Shown here piece by piece: positions 25,125 through 34,097 of a DNA stretch of 64,000 nt. This DNA comes from G963691885 sp963691885 (GTDB taxonomy: Bacteria > Pseudomonadota > Alphaproteobacteria > UBA8366 > Aestuariispiraceae): the NCBI GenBank assembly GCA_963691885.1, contig OY829843.1:4588001-4652000 (forward strand), read 5' to 3'. A program made the position numbers and the translations under genes. The notes under the pieces are model-generated. The model did not search any database. It was not told the DNA's origin and saw only the letters and a list, made by a program, of their open reading frames with translations. How positions within the stretch are numbered: the stretch's first letter is position 1; each line of letters starts with the position of its first letter.

Positions 25125-25979
25125 GTGCACGATCCCGCTTCCTTCGTTGATTTAGAAATCTATCCAATCGACCAGACAGGGTCGGCGGCTTTCAACCGCC
25201 TGATTTCCGGGATCCATACCGACCTTGAAGAAAAGGGGTGCGCCCACCTGCCCGGCTTTGTGAACCAGTCCGCAATCGAAGCGATCCAGAAAGAGGCCGA
25301 CACCGTCGCAGAACAGGCCTATCGCTCTTACAATCTTGTGAACCCGTATTTCACGGTCGACGACCCCGGACTGGACCCTGCTGATCCCCGACGACAATTT
25401 GAAAAGCGGTCAAACACCTTTGTTCCCGCTGATAATTTCGGTCAGAACAGCCCGTTGAGGGCGCTTTACGAGTGGCAGGCTTTTACCGACTTTATCCGGA
25501 TCTCCCTGTCGGCCCCGACGGACCAATTCTATTGTTACGATGATCCTCTGGCCGATGTCATCATCAATGTGGTCGATCCGGGCGACGGCTTTCCCTGGCA
25601 TTTCGACACAAACACTTTCACGGTCACGCTCGGGATCCAGCCTGGCCAGGGCGGTGGAATTTTCCAGTACAGCCCAAATTTGCGGTCGCCTGAATACCAG
25701 AATTACAAGGGTGTATCAGACGTCCTCAATGGCGATCCGGCCAGCGTTCATTCCCTGCTCCTGGAACCGGGAGACCTGCAGATTTTTCTGGGACGTTATT
25801 AATTGCACAGCGTTTCTGCTGTTCAGGGCGATATCTCCCGCTATGTCGGGATCTTCTCCTATGCCAATGCGCCAGAAATGTGTGGACGCGTCGAACGAAC
25901 AAAACAACTCTATGGACGGGTACTGCCCATTCACTTTGAGCGGGACGAGACTGCCCGCGCCGACGCATTGGAAGACTGA
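25125..25979 (+). pseudogene. 2-oxoglutarate/Fe(II) dioxygenase family (HalD/ArpA-like), interrupted by an in-frame stop
   Basis: Start taken as GTG 25125, 7 nt after a GGAGGG ribosome binding site; a TTG at 25098 is in frame too. The chain has the HxD iron motif in FPWHFDTN (His159, Asp161) and runs to LEPGDLQIFLGRY. There a TAA (25800-25802, codon 226) stops it. The same frame continues as LHSVSAVQGDISRYVGIFSYANAPEM and ends at TGA 25979. Codon 228, just after the stop, is the expected distal iron His, and Arg239 the expected 2-oxoglutarate ligand. The 225-residue product would therefore lack both. A TCA-to-TAA change would explain it. Homology on both sides of the stop is unbroken. Confidence 0.8.
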
Positions 25980-25996
25980 AGGGTAAATTCTCCCCC

Positions 25997-26686
25997 ATGA
26001 AAACAATCGGTATTCTGGGCGGCATGTCAGCCGCATCGACGCAAATCTATTATCGTGAGCTTTGCGACATGACCCGCCAGCGTCTCGGCGGTCTTCATTC
26101 CCCGGAGTTACTGATCCGCTCTCTCGATTTTGCCCAAATCGAAGAATTGCAGATGCAGGGTGACTGGAACGCAGCGGGCGCTATCCTGAACCAGGAAGCC
26201 CGGAAACTCGCGGACGGCGGTGCCGACATTCTCATTCTTGCAACGAACACGATGCATAAACTCGCCAACCAGATGATGGATGGGGTTACAATCCCGATGA
26301 TCCATATCGCGGACGCGACCGCCCAGGCCATTACAGCGGCAGGGCTGAAGGCCCCCGGACTCATAGCGACAGCCTTCACCATGGAACAGAGTTTCTATAC
26401 CGAAAAACTCCTGGCCGCTGGTCTTTCACCCGTCATTCCAGGCGCTGAAGACCGCGCAGAGACCCATCGCATCATTTATGAAGAACTCTGCAAGGACATC
26501 ACCACAGACCAAAGCCGCACCGCCTATGAGGAGATCGCCCAACGACTGGTCGACGGTGGCGCGGATTCGCTTATTCTGGGCTGCACAGAAGTCGGCATGC
26601 TGCTGAACGAAAGCAACGTTTCAGTCCCGGTTTTTGACACGACCCTCATCCATTGCGAAACAGCGCTGACCCTGGCGCTGACCTGA
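25997..26686 (+). CDS. Aspartate/glutamate racemase family protein, YgeA/L-DER type
   Basis: 229 aa. The family motifs are present: GILGGMSAASTQIYYREL, LATNTMHKLANQM and LILGCTEVGMLL. Most members use two cysteines, but here the first position is Thr83 and the second Cys196. That is the Thr83/Cys197 pair reported for the E. coli L-aspartate/glutamate-specific racemase YgeA, which favours the L-enantiomer. It begins 17 bp after the dioxygenase reading frame, so the two genes are probably cotranscribed. The pathway is not identified; amino-acid catabolism is a reasonable guess. Confidence 0.87.
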   Translation: MKTIGILGGMSAASTQIYYRELCDMTRQRLGGLHSPELLIRSLDFAQIEELQMQGDWNAAGAILNQEARKLADGGADILILATNTMHKLANQMMDGVTIPMIHIADATAQAITAAGLKAPGLIATAFTMEQSFYTEKLLAAGLSPVIPGAEDRAETHRIIYEELCKDITTDQSRTAYEEIAQRLVDGGADSLILGCTEVGMLLNESNVSVPVFDTTLIHCETALTLALT

Positions 26687-26804
26687 TACGGTTGAGCCAA
26701 GGTGAGGCCAATGGCGGTTGGGTTATGCGGCACGCCGGGGATTTTCTTACAGACAACCGCAAACAACCACTACGACCTTCGTCAAACGCTCGCTAAAACT
26801 GGCT

Positions 26805-27581
26805 TCAGAACATGGTGTTCTCATGGGCCATCGTGTCAGGGATTTCCTGCAAAACATCCCAGTGCTCCACAATAAAACCATCTTCGCCCCGGAAGAGGTC
26901 GTAAATCGCGATCGGCTTTCCGTTCCATGACCCTTCACTCTGTGTCAGGACAAAATTTCCCTCGCCAATAACACGATGAATTCGGTCATTCTTGATTTCT
27001 GAAAGGGCATTTGCCAAGGCGTCGGGACCATCTTCGACGACAGGATTGTGCTGATCATAGCGACCATCTTTGAAGAAAGAACCCATCTTGGCGATATCAC
27101 CTTGAATGAGCACCTCTGTAACAAAGGCTTCCACCAGCCGTTTGTTTTCGGCCGCTTTCCCGGAATCCTGTACTGTAGTCGCCCCGTCTGTCTGACTGCG
27201 GCCACTGGCTGTTTCCTCATACCAGGGAATAATCGCATCCCAATGTTCAGCGACGCGCCCCTCTTCAATCCGCCAGATGTCAAACGCGACCACAGTCGGG
27301 GCACCAAAGACGTCAGCATTTGTATAGGTCGTATGGGTCAGGATCAGGTCACCGTCTTCGATCATCCTGTGGGTTTCATAATCAAACCCTGCCTCTTTCA
27401 AGACAGGAAGCAGACCAAGTACCGGGTCGATTCCCGATGGAACATGCGGATTGTGCTGAATATAGTCTGGCGCGTAGAGCCGCCGCATCGCATCTTCATC
27501 GTGGTTCCTGAACAAAGCATCCATTGCCTGCACCAACAATGCTTTTTGCCCGCCAGGTATAGATTGTGATTGATCGTACAT
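26805..27581 (-). CDS. Protein with two SnoaL-like (NTF2-fold) domains
   Basis: 258 aa from the ATG at 27581, chosen because AAGGAG lies 5-10 nt upstream; the ATG at 27614 is in frame. Two similar halves are visible. The first reads LLVQAMDALFRNHDEDAMRRLYAPDYIQHNPHVPSG, the second RLVEAFVTEVLIQGDIAKMGSFFKDGRYDQHNPVVEDG. Each has the YIQHNP/YDQHNP signature of the SnoaL-like polyketide cyclase group and each ends in a VEHWD-type motif. The function is unknown; related proteins are often annotated as ester cyclases. It lies downstream of an SDR and an MDR gene on the same strand. Confidence 0.82.
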   Translation of the reverse strand: MYDQSQSIPGGQKALLVQAMDALFRNHDEDAMRRLYAPDYIQHNPHVPSGIDPVLGLLPVLKEAGFDYETHRMIEDGDLILTHTTYTNADVFGAPTVVAFDIWRIEEGRVAEHWDAIIPWYEETASGRSQTDGATTVQDSGKAAENKRLVEAFVTEVLIQGDIAKMGSFFKDGRYDQHNPVVEDGPDALANALSEIKNDRIHRVIGEGNFVLTQSEGSWNGKPIAIYDLFRGEDGFIVEHWDVLQEIPDTMAHENTMF

Positions 27582-27690
27582 TGAACTCTCCTTGTCAATT
27601 TCCATGGAACTCAAGAGATACAGAACCAGGGCGAACGTGCTCCGGGGACGGCCTTTGGTCGAACGGGTTGAAAATTCAGATCACGAGGCG

Positions 27691-28434
27691 TTAGACGCTC
27701 ATGCCGCCGTCGATGATCATCAAGGAGCCGGTTATGAAGGATGCCTCTGGCCCGGCGAGAAAGGCCGCAAGTGCGGCGACCTCTTCGGGGGAACCGTGAC
27801 GTCCAAGCGGGACCATTTCATGAAGCCTCTGTCCAAGGTCACTTTCCTGGGGATTCATGTCGGTATCGATTGGGCCAGGAACCACAGCGTTGATGGTGAT
27901 GCCTCTTGGCCCAAGATCGCGGCACCAACCCTGGACAAATGCATTCGCCGCCGCCTTGCTCGCCCCATACAAACCGAGTGCTGGTGCAAAGAAGTCATTG
28001 GCGATCGTGGCAGTCACAAAAATGATCCTGCCCCCCTCCGTCATGTGACGGGAGGCAGCGCGCACCACTTCGAGCGTCCCCCGAACATTGACATTGAACA
28101 CGGCTTCATAGTCTTCATCCAGGATTTCGCCCAAGGGCTTCATGATGTTGATCCCGGCGTTGTTAACCAAGATGTCTATGGAACCTTCATTTGAAACAAC
28201 ATCATCAACAACCGCAGCACCGGCACCCGGCTCCTTGGCATTCGCGCGGATGGCGCGGGCTTGACCACCGCTTGCCTCTATCTCTGACACAACCTCGCTG
28301 GCGGCTTTTTCAGACCCGGCATATGTCAGCACCACCGCAGCACCATCCCCCGCCAGTCGTTTGGCGATGGCGGCACCGATACCTCGACTGCCACCGGTGA
28401 CCAGTGCCGTTTTCCCGTAAAGCGCCTGGGTCAT
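27691..28434 (-). CDS. Short-chain dehydrogenase/reductase
   Basis: 247 aa, classical SDR. Cofactor motif TGGSRGIGAAIAKRL (residues 14-28), NNAG motif (VNNAGIN), catalytic YGASKAAAN (Tyr-x-x-x-Lys) and the PGPIDTDMNP segment. The Ser of the triad is taken by a Thr or neighbour in FVTATIAN, which is common. It overlaps the upstream MDR gene by 4 bp, so both are part of one operon divergent from HxlR. Substrate unknown. Confidence 0.92.
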   Translation of the reverse strand: MTQALYGKTALVTGGSRGIGAAIAKRLAGDGAAVVLTYAGSEKAASEVVSEIEASGGQARAIRANAKEPGAGAAVVDDVVSNEGSIDILVNNAGINIMKPLGEILDEDYEAVFNVNVRGTLEVVRAASRHMTEGGRIIFVTATIANDFFAPALGLYGASKAAANAFVQGWCRDLGPRGITINAVVPGPIDTDMNPQESDLGQRLHEMVPLGRHGSPEEVAALAAFLAGPEASFITGSLMIIDGGMSV

Positions 28435-29465
28435 GCCGTTGCTCCTTCTTCTTCATGAAAAATGACGGTCTTTCCGGAGCTCTTCGGCGACATGAAGGCC
28501 GCGAAAGCATCTGGGGCATCGTCAAAGCCAAAGCGATCGCTGATCGGTACTTTCAGGCCATTCCTGGACACCGCAGCAACAACCCGCCGTAGAACCGCGC
28601 GCGACCCAACCATGACAGGAAAAATCCTGACCCCACCGACAAGCAAGTCCAGGATATTGATGGGGGGCCCCTCCATGGCCTTAAGTCCAATCTCCATGAC
28701 CCGGCCACCCTGGGCGCAGGCTTTAACTGATTGAGCTATGGATGGTGGCCCGGCCGTCTCGACAACGACATCCACACCAACGCCGCCGGTGAGATTCTTT
28801 ACCACCTCCGACCAATCCGGGTTCTCACGATAATTCACAGTGAAATCCGCACCGAGACCAACCGCTTGTTCAAGCTTGGCATTGTCGGATGAAGTAACAC
28901 CGACCAAGGCGCCCCCGGCCTTCGCCAATTGCATTGCCGCCAAAGCAACAGAGCCTGTGCCGACTACGAGAACCGACTGACCCGGCAGTAAAGCGCTTTG
29001 CTCATAAAGAGCATTCCAGGCCGTTACAGCAACGCAAGGAAGACAAGCAGCTTGTTCAAAGGAGATATTATCCGGCAAATGAACCAAGGCCGATTCTTCA
29101 ATGACAACCTCGCTCGCCAATATTCCAGGCCGGATTTCCCCTAATGCGCCCATTGCCATATGGCTCTGAAACGGTCCGTCCTGGTGAGACGGATTGAAAG
29201 CAATCACGACCCGATCACCGACCGCAAATTCAGAGACCTCCGCGCCTGTCTCGACGACAATACCCGCGCCGTCAGACACTGGGATGATTTGGTCCGGCAA
29301 AGGCAGTGGCGACATACCCATGGCGGCCATGATGTCTCGGCTATTTATTGAATTTGCCTTGATGGAGACCCGAACCTCGCCAGCACCAAGAAATGAGGCC
29401 GGTTTTTCTTGCGCTTGAAGAGAGCCGACTCCCTCTCCCGGTTTGATTGTCCAGTATCTGATCAC
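28431..29465 (-). CDS. Zinc-independent medium-chain dehydrogenase/reductase
   Basis: 344 aa. GroES-like N-terminus (SIKANSINSRDIMAAMGMSPLPLPDQIIPVSDGAGIVVETG) and a Rossmann domain (VLVVGTGSVALAAMQLAKAGGA). The structural-zinc cysteine cluster of alcohol dehydrogenases is absent, which points to the quinone-oxidoreductase-like branch. It is first in an operon with the SDR (4-bp overlap) and probably the SnoaL-like gene, divergent from the HxlR regulator at 29589. Confidence 0.88.
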   Translation of the reverse strand: MIRYWTIKPGEGVGSLQAQEKPASFLGAGEVRVSIKANSINSRDIMAAMGMSPLPLPDQIIPVSDGAGIVVETGAEVSEFAVGDRVVIAFNPSHQDGPFQSHMAMGALGEIRPGILASEVVIEESALVHLPDNISFEQAACLPCVAVTAWNALYEQSALLPGQSVLVVGTGSVALAAMQLAKAGGALVGVTSSDNAKLEQAVGLGADFTVNYRENPDWSEVVKNLTGGVGVDVVVETAGPPSIAQSVKACAQGGRVMEIGLKAMEGPPINILDLLVGGVRIFPVMVGSRAVLRRVVAAVSRNGLKVPISDRFGFDDAPDAFAAFMSPKSSGKTVIFHEEEGATA

Positions 29466-29501
29466 TTACAGGGCCTCCAAATATTCATTGACAACCGCAT
29501 T

Positions 29502-29566
29502 AGTATCAGATTGATACTTGGTTACAATTACGCACTGTAAAGTAACCAGGTATCGTTAAGGATACC
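29502..29566. promoter_or_regulatory. Cluster of three inverted repeats between the MDR operon and HxlR
   Basis: Three dyads lie in 65 bp of a 123-bp divergent promoter: AGTATCA-N3-TGATACT (29502-29518), GGTTAC-N16-GTAACC (29520-29547) and GGTATC-N6-GATACC (29549-29566). The first and third share the half-site GTATC/GATAC. They are the likely binding sites of the HxlR-family protein encoded next to them. Confidence 0.55.
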
Positions 29567-29588
29567 GTCACGGAAAAAGGGTCGACTG

Positions 29589-29966
29589 ATGCTTCCAATC
29601 ACCTGTAACGACAAGGAAGAAACTGCGGCTTGTCCGATCAGAAATGTCCTGAGCCGAGTGACAGGTAAGTGGCAGATGATAATCATCCTTGCGTTAGAAG
29701 ACGGCCCGTTACGTTTTGGCGAGGTCAAACGCGCAATCGGCGATGTTACCCAGCGTGTCCTGACCGAGAACCTGCGCGGGCTGGAACGCGATGGCTATCT
29801 GACGCGCACAGTCATTGATGGTCCAACACTGGCGGTCTCATATGAACTCACCAGCCGGGGTCACGATCTGGTGGCACTCATCACGCCTCTTGTCTTCTGG
29901 GCACGGGACGCAATGGAAGATGTGAAAAACAGCAGGGTAGATTATGAGGCTAGGTACACCGCCTGA
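29589..29966 (+). CDS. HxlR-family transcriptional regulator
   Basis: 125 aa winged-helix protein: CPIRNVLSRVTGKWQMIIILALEDGPLRFGEVKRAIGDVTQRVLTENLRGLERDGYLTRTV. The Cys just before PIRN is the conserved N-terminal cysteine that senses quinones or aldehydes in YodB/HypR-type members. The divergent oxidoreductase operon fits a response to electrophiles. The start codon is assigned by length; the ribosome binding site is weak. Confidence 0.9.
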   Translation: MLPITCNDKEETAACPIRNVLSRVTGKWQMIIILALEDGPLRFGEVKRAIGDVTQRVLTENLRGLERDGYLTRTVIDGPTLAVSYELTSRGHDLVALITPLVFWARDAMEDVKNSRVDYEARYTA

Positions 29967-30080
29967 ACCTTCATCCGAGAAATCCCTCTTTTTGGATGTC
30001 AGGACGCGGGTCCGCCGATAACCGGACTTTGCAATCCTAGAGACGAAAGCAGCCTTCTGATTCCAAGAACGCTGAAGCCA

Positions 30081-30977
30081 TCACAGCGTCGCCATCAGTT
30101 CTCGCAAGCGGCGTCTAAACCAAATATGCGCCGGGTCGTGTTGGCGCCTGACATGCCACAACAGATCAACCTGGAATTCCGGCATCTGGATCGGCGCTTC
30201 GAATACATCGATCCTGTCCGCGTTGAGGGCCGCCAGCCGTTTCGGCAACAGGCAGATGTAGTCGGTGCGCGCCAGAAATGAGGGTGCAAGCAGAAAACTG
30301 GGCAGAGAGACCGCGATCCGCCGGATTCGGCCCAAATCCTTCAAGACCTTGTCCGCCGCACCGACAAAGCCGACGCCTTCCGGCGAAATCAAAACATGGT
30401 CGAGCGCACAAAAAGCCTCCAGATCCATCTTCCCCACACCGCGCGGATGGCCCTTTCTTTGCGCTACGCAAAATCCCTCACGAAATCCGGTCGCCCTGAT
30501 CGCCTCAGGCAGGTTCATACCGGTCACAAGGGCGAAGTCAGCGTCATCATTTTCCAGAAGCGCCCACAGGGTTTTTGGATCAAACGGCAGAAAAGCGAGC
30601 CGCGACGCCGGAGCGTCCGTCATAATGGACTCCGCAATCCGGGGGGCTAACACGTCATGGGTATAATCCGTGGCAATTACCCGAAAGGTTTTCTCCGACC
30701 GCATCGGGTCAAAGTCTGCAGTATCACGAACCAAGCCATCCAGCCCCTGAAGATGGGCCCTGAGATCCTGAATTTCCAGGGCACGCGCAGTCGGAACAAG
30801 TTTTCGACCTGTTTGCGTCAAGAGTGGATCATTGAACAACTCCCGCAACCTCTTCAGCTGCGCTGACATTGCCGGCTGGCTGAGACCAAGGCGGTCTGCG
30901 GCGGTTGTGACACTCTGCTCTCTCAACAAGACATCCAGAGCCAGCAACAAATGCATGTCGCGTTGTTTAATATCCAT
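30081..30977 (-). CDS. LysR-family transcriptional regulator
   Basis: 298 aa from the ATG at 30977 (MDIKQRDMHLLLALDVLL); another in-frame ATG lies seven codons upstream. HTH region LLREQSVTTAADRLGLSQPAMSAQLKRLRELFNDPLLTQTGRKLVPTARA is of the NodD/LinR-like type. The effector domain carries the branch-typical FLPFDPKTLWALLENDDADFALVTG. It is divergent from the F420-reductase-like gene at 31080, the probable target along with the SDR beyond it. Confidence 0.92.
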   Translation of the reverse strand: MDIKQRDMHLLLALDVLLREQSVTTAADRLGLSQPAMSAQLKRLRELFNDPLLTQTGRKLVPTARALEIQDLRAHLQGLDGLVRDTADFDPMRSEKTFRVIATDYTHDVLAPRIAESIMTDAPASRLAFLPFDPKTLWALLENDDADFALVTGMNLPEAIRATGFREGFCVAQRKGHPRGVGKMDLEAFCALDHVLISPEGVGFVGAADKVLKDLGRIRRIAVSLPSFLLAPSFLARTDYICLLPKRLAALNADRIDVFEAPIQMPEFQVDLLWHVRRQHDPAHIWFRRRLRELMATL

Positions 30978-31079
30978 GGAACAGATCTCAATTATCAATT
31001 ACATCTATTTTATTTATACCATTCACCGCCTTATCTGTAACGAGGGAACAAACACATTACACAGGTAAGGATGTTCAAA

Positions 31080-31724
31080 ATGAAAATCGGATTCATCGGC
31101 GCGGGCAGCATGACAAAGGCTCTAACCGCGAAATGGCACGGAAAACACGAGATCATGATTTCAGGTCGAGATCCCGAAAAGACCGAGGCAACCGCCAAGG
31201 CACTGGGCGTCAAACATGGTATGGCTCAAGACGCCGCACGGTTCGGAGATGTCGTCGTTCTCGCCACCCGCTCTGAAGATGTATTGACTGCGATTGAACA
31301 AGCCGGTGGTGCTGAGGCGTTTGCTGGTAAACTCGTGATCGATATCAACAATCCAATAGATATCGAGAGTTTTGTAACAACGCGCCTGGATGGCACCTCG
31401 CTTACCGACGCGATCGAAGACGCGCTTCCGGGTGCCCGTGTGGCCAAGGCTTTCAATATGGCGCAGGCCGCAGTCTGGGAAGATCCGGACATGTATTATG
31501 ATGGACGTCAGATGGTGACACTCTACACCGCAGCATCGGGAGCGGAAGATGACGTCGCACAACTGATCACAGACGTTGGTGCAGAGCCGCTGCTTCTTGG
31601 TGGGAATGAACACGCCTATCAATTGGAAGCCGCAGCAGCGATGGTCATCAAATTCCTGTTCAGCGGTCGTGATCCCCACACCATTTTCAATTTCCTGCAG
31701 CCTGAGAGGAAACCGGTCCACTAG
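31080..31724 (+). CDS. NADPH-dependent F420 reductase-like NAD(P)-binding protein
   Basis: 214 aa from the ATG at 31080; a start three codons upstream at 31071 is also possible. Rossmann motif MKIGFIGAGSMTKALTAKW, then HEIMISGRDPEKTEATAKALG, DVVVLATRSEDVLTAIEQAG and DINNPID. This is the fold of F420H2:NADP oxidoreductase and pyrroline-carboxylate-reductase-like proteins. Most proteobacteria lack F420, so a different redox role is likely. An SDR gene follows 20 bp downstream. Confidence 0.85.
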   Translation: MKIGFIGAGSMTKALTAKWHGKHEIMISGRDPEKTEATAKALGVKHGMAQDAARFGDVVVLATRSEDVLTAIEQAGGAEAFAGKLVIDINNPIDIESFVTTRLDGTSLTDAIEDALPGARVAKAFNMAQAAVWEDPDMYYDGRQMVTLYTAASGAEDDVAQLITDVGAEPLLLGGNEHAYQLEAAAAMVIKFLFSGRDPHTIFNFLQPERKPVH

Positions 31725-31744
31725 GTTCAGTTGAGAGGTAAAAA

Positions 31745-32479
31745 ATGGTGCAGATAGAAAATAGCACAATTGCTGTCGTCGGCGGTGGCTCCGGCATTGG
31801 AAGGGCGGTTGTGGAGGCAATCGATACAAACGGTGGAACAGTGATCCTGTCCAGCCGCTCAACCGAAAAATTGAATGCGGTCGCGGCATCGCTCAACAAA
31901 GCGACGGTCATACCAGTCGATATGACGGATGAAACCTCTGTCCGGAAATGGGCTAAAACTCTGCCTGAGATCGATCATCTGGTAATCTCCGCCTCCAGCG
32001 CAGTGCATGGACCATTTGATACTGTCGATGTGTCAGCAGTCCGTACCATATTTGAGGCGAAGTTCTTTGGCCCGTATCAGACAGCAAAGGCGGCGCTTGG
32101 CAAACTGAAAGAAGGCGGATCGATTACTTTTTTCAGCGGCGTGTTGTCCCGGCGCCCCGGGATCAATTGCAGTGGCCTGGGCGCTGTGAACGGGGCTGTT
32201 GAAAGCCTGTGTTACGGATTGGCACTCGAGCTGGGTCCTCGCCTTCGGGTGAATTGCGTTTCTCCCGGCATGATCCGATCAGATGCATACGCCAAACTCG
32301 ACGCAGACAAACGGGAAGCCATGTATGAAGCAACCGGTGAATCCCTGCCTGTCGGGCGGGTCGGCACTGTGGATGAAGCGGCGCTCTCAGCAATCTATCT
32401 GATTGAGAACACCTATTCCTCAGGTGTAGTACTGGATGTCGATGGCGGACATATGATCCGGCAATACGCCCATCGCTAA
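31745..32479 (+). CDS. Short-chain dehydrogenase/reductase-like protein with altered active site
   Basis: 244 aa. Cofactor motif VGGGSGIGRAVVEAID and C-terminal SSGVVLDVDGGHMI are those of the SDR superfamily. The active-site region reads FFSGVLSRRPGINCSGLGAVNGAVES. The position of the catalytic Tyr-x-x-x-Lys is occupied by a segment without that pair, so the protein may be inactive or use other residues. It is probably cotranscribed with the F420-reductase-like gene. Confidence 0.85.
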   Translation: MVQIENSTIAVVGGGSGIGRAVVEAIDTNGGTVILSSRSTEKLNAVAASLNKATVIPVDMTDETSVRKWAKTLPEIDHLVISASSAVHGPFDTVDVSAVRTIFEAKFFGPYQTAKAALGKLKEGGSITFFSGVLSRRPGINCSGLGAVNGAVESLCYGLALELGPRLRVNCVSPGMIRSDAYAKLDADKREAMYEATGESLPVGRVGTVDEAALSAIYLIENTYSSGVVLDVDGGHMIRQYAHR

Positions 32480-32603
32480 AACGGGAGGGCCAAGGCAGCC
32501 AACAAATTGGAGGGTTTCTGAATATCAGTGACACCTGCGCGCGAGTCTTGTAACAAATTTGCAATATTTAAATTTGCGCAACAGGACAGCGGTAGAACAC
32601 GCG

Positions 32604-34097
32604 ATGAGTTCAGATCCCAAGTCCGCGGCCAATCGTTACGTCAGTGATCTCAGCCGCATGTCGACGGCACAGGACCAGGTCCTGAACCTGAAACGTGTCG
32701 TCGTTCCTATTGGGTTGTCCGTTGTATTCCTGGCACTGGTTGGCGTTTTTGTCGCTGGGTCGCAGAGTTATATCGGCGATGACATGTTGCTTGTCGCAAT
32801 TGCGGCGATGGTTGGCGGGTATATGGCCATCAATATCGGCGCCAATGACGTCGCAAACAACATGGGGCCAGCTGTTGGCGGTCGTGTGCTGACCGTCACC
32901 GCTGCAATCATCATCGCAATCATCTGTGAGACGGCAGGTGCCTTGCTCGCTGGCGGGGACGTCGTTCGAACTGTTTCCAACGGCATCATCACGCCCGGTG
33001 AAGCAATCGCGGTTGATGAATTCCGGGACCTGATGCTTTCCGCCCTGATTGCCGCCGCACTCTGGATCAACCTGGCAACAGTTCTCAGCGCGCCAGTTTC
33101 AACCACACACTCGATTGTCGGTGGCGTGCTTGGGGCTGGCGTAGCCGCTGCAGGGTTTGACCTGGTGAACTGGGTCACGATGTCAAAGATCGCCGCGAGT
33201 TGGATAATTTCCCCGGTTCTGGGCGGGGTCATCGCAGCCCTCATCCTGTGGTTCATCAAGAAGACTATCTTGAATGTTGAAGATCGTCTGACGGCGTCCA
33301 GACGTTGGGTTCCGATACTGATCGGCCTTATGGCCTTTGCCTTTACCGCTTATATGTCGATGAAAGGTTTAACAAAGTTCTGGCGACCCTCAGCCGCTGA
33401 GGTTGTGATCTATTCGCTCATTGCCTTTGCCACCGCCTATTTTGCAGCACGGCCCTATATCCAACGGCGGGTTGAGGGAATCGAAGACACGCGAAAGAAC
33501 GACAACGGACTTTTTGACATTCCCCTGATCGCCGGGGCCGCCCTGCTTTCATTTGCCCATGGTGCAAATGATGTCGCCAATGCGGTCGGTCCGCTTGCTG
33601 CCATCGTCTCCACAATTGGCCAGACAGAGAGTATTGCAAGCACTGTCTCGATTCCGTTCTGGGTGATGGCAATTGGCGCCTTCGGCATCGCTTTCGGGCT
33701 TGGTTTGTTCGGCCCAAAACTGATCGCCGTTGTGGGAAAGAAGATCACGCGCCTGAATGCGCCCCGCGCCTATTGTGTTGCCCTGTCCGCCGCCATAACC
33801 GTGTTGATTGCAACGACACTGGGGCTACCGGTGAGTTCCACCCATATCGCGGTCGGTGCTGTGTTCGGTGTCGGGTTCCTGCGGGAGATTATGGAGAACC
33901 CGAACCGCCGCGCCCACCGCCCGGGCCATAAGTTAAACTCCACCGCGGATGATGCATTTGACAGCCATTCGCATCGCTCTGTGCGCATGCTGGTCAGGCG
34001 GAATTTTGTAATCTCTATCGCGACAGCATGGATCGTCACCGTCCCGGCGGCCGCTATGCTTGGAGCGCTTGTTTATGGCGGATTGCGATATCTTTGA
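32604..34097 (+). CDS. PitA-type inorganic phosphate transporter
   Basis: 497 aa from the ATG at 32604; a TTG at 32559 would add 15 residues. The two PHO4 signature repeats are present, INIGANDVANNMGPAVGG in the first half and AHGANDVANAVGPLAAI in the second, each followed by the PVSTTHSIVGG / PVSSTHIAVGA motifs. About eleven transmembrane segments. It imports metal-phosphate by proton symport in the inner membrane. No phoU-like (DUF47) gene precedes it. Its last 44 bp overlap the opposing Nudix gene. Confidence 0.93.
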   Translation: MSSDPKSAANRYVSDLSRMSTAQDQVLNLKRVVVPIGLSVVFLALVGVFVAGSQSYIGDDMLLVAIAAMVGGYMAINIGANDVANNMGPAVGGRVLTVTAAIIIAIICETAGALLAGGDVVRTVSNGIITPGEAIAVDEFRDLMLSALIAAALWINLATVLSAPVSTTHSIVGGVLGAGVAAAGFDLVNWVTMSKIAASWIISPVLGGVIAALILWFIKKTILNVEDRLTASRRWVPILIGLMAFAFTAYMSMKGLTKFWRPSAAEVVIYSLIAFATAYFAARPYIQRRVEGIEDTRKNDNGLFDIPLIAGAALLSFAHGANDVANAVGPLAAIVSTIGQTESIASTVSIPFWVMAIGAFGIAFGLGLFGPKLIAVVGKKITRLNAPRAYCVALSAAITVLIATTLGLPVSSTHIAVGAVFGVGFLREIMENPNRRAHRPGHKLNSTADDAFDSHSHRSVRMLVRRNFVISIATAWIVTVPAAAMLGALVYGGLRYL

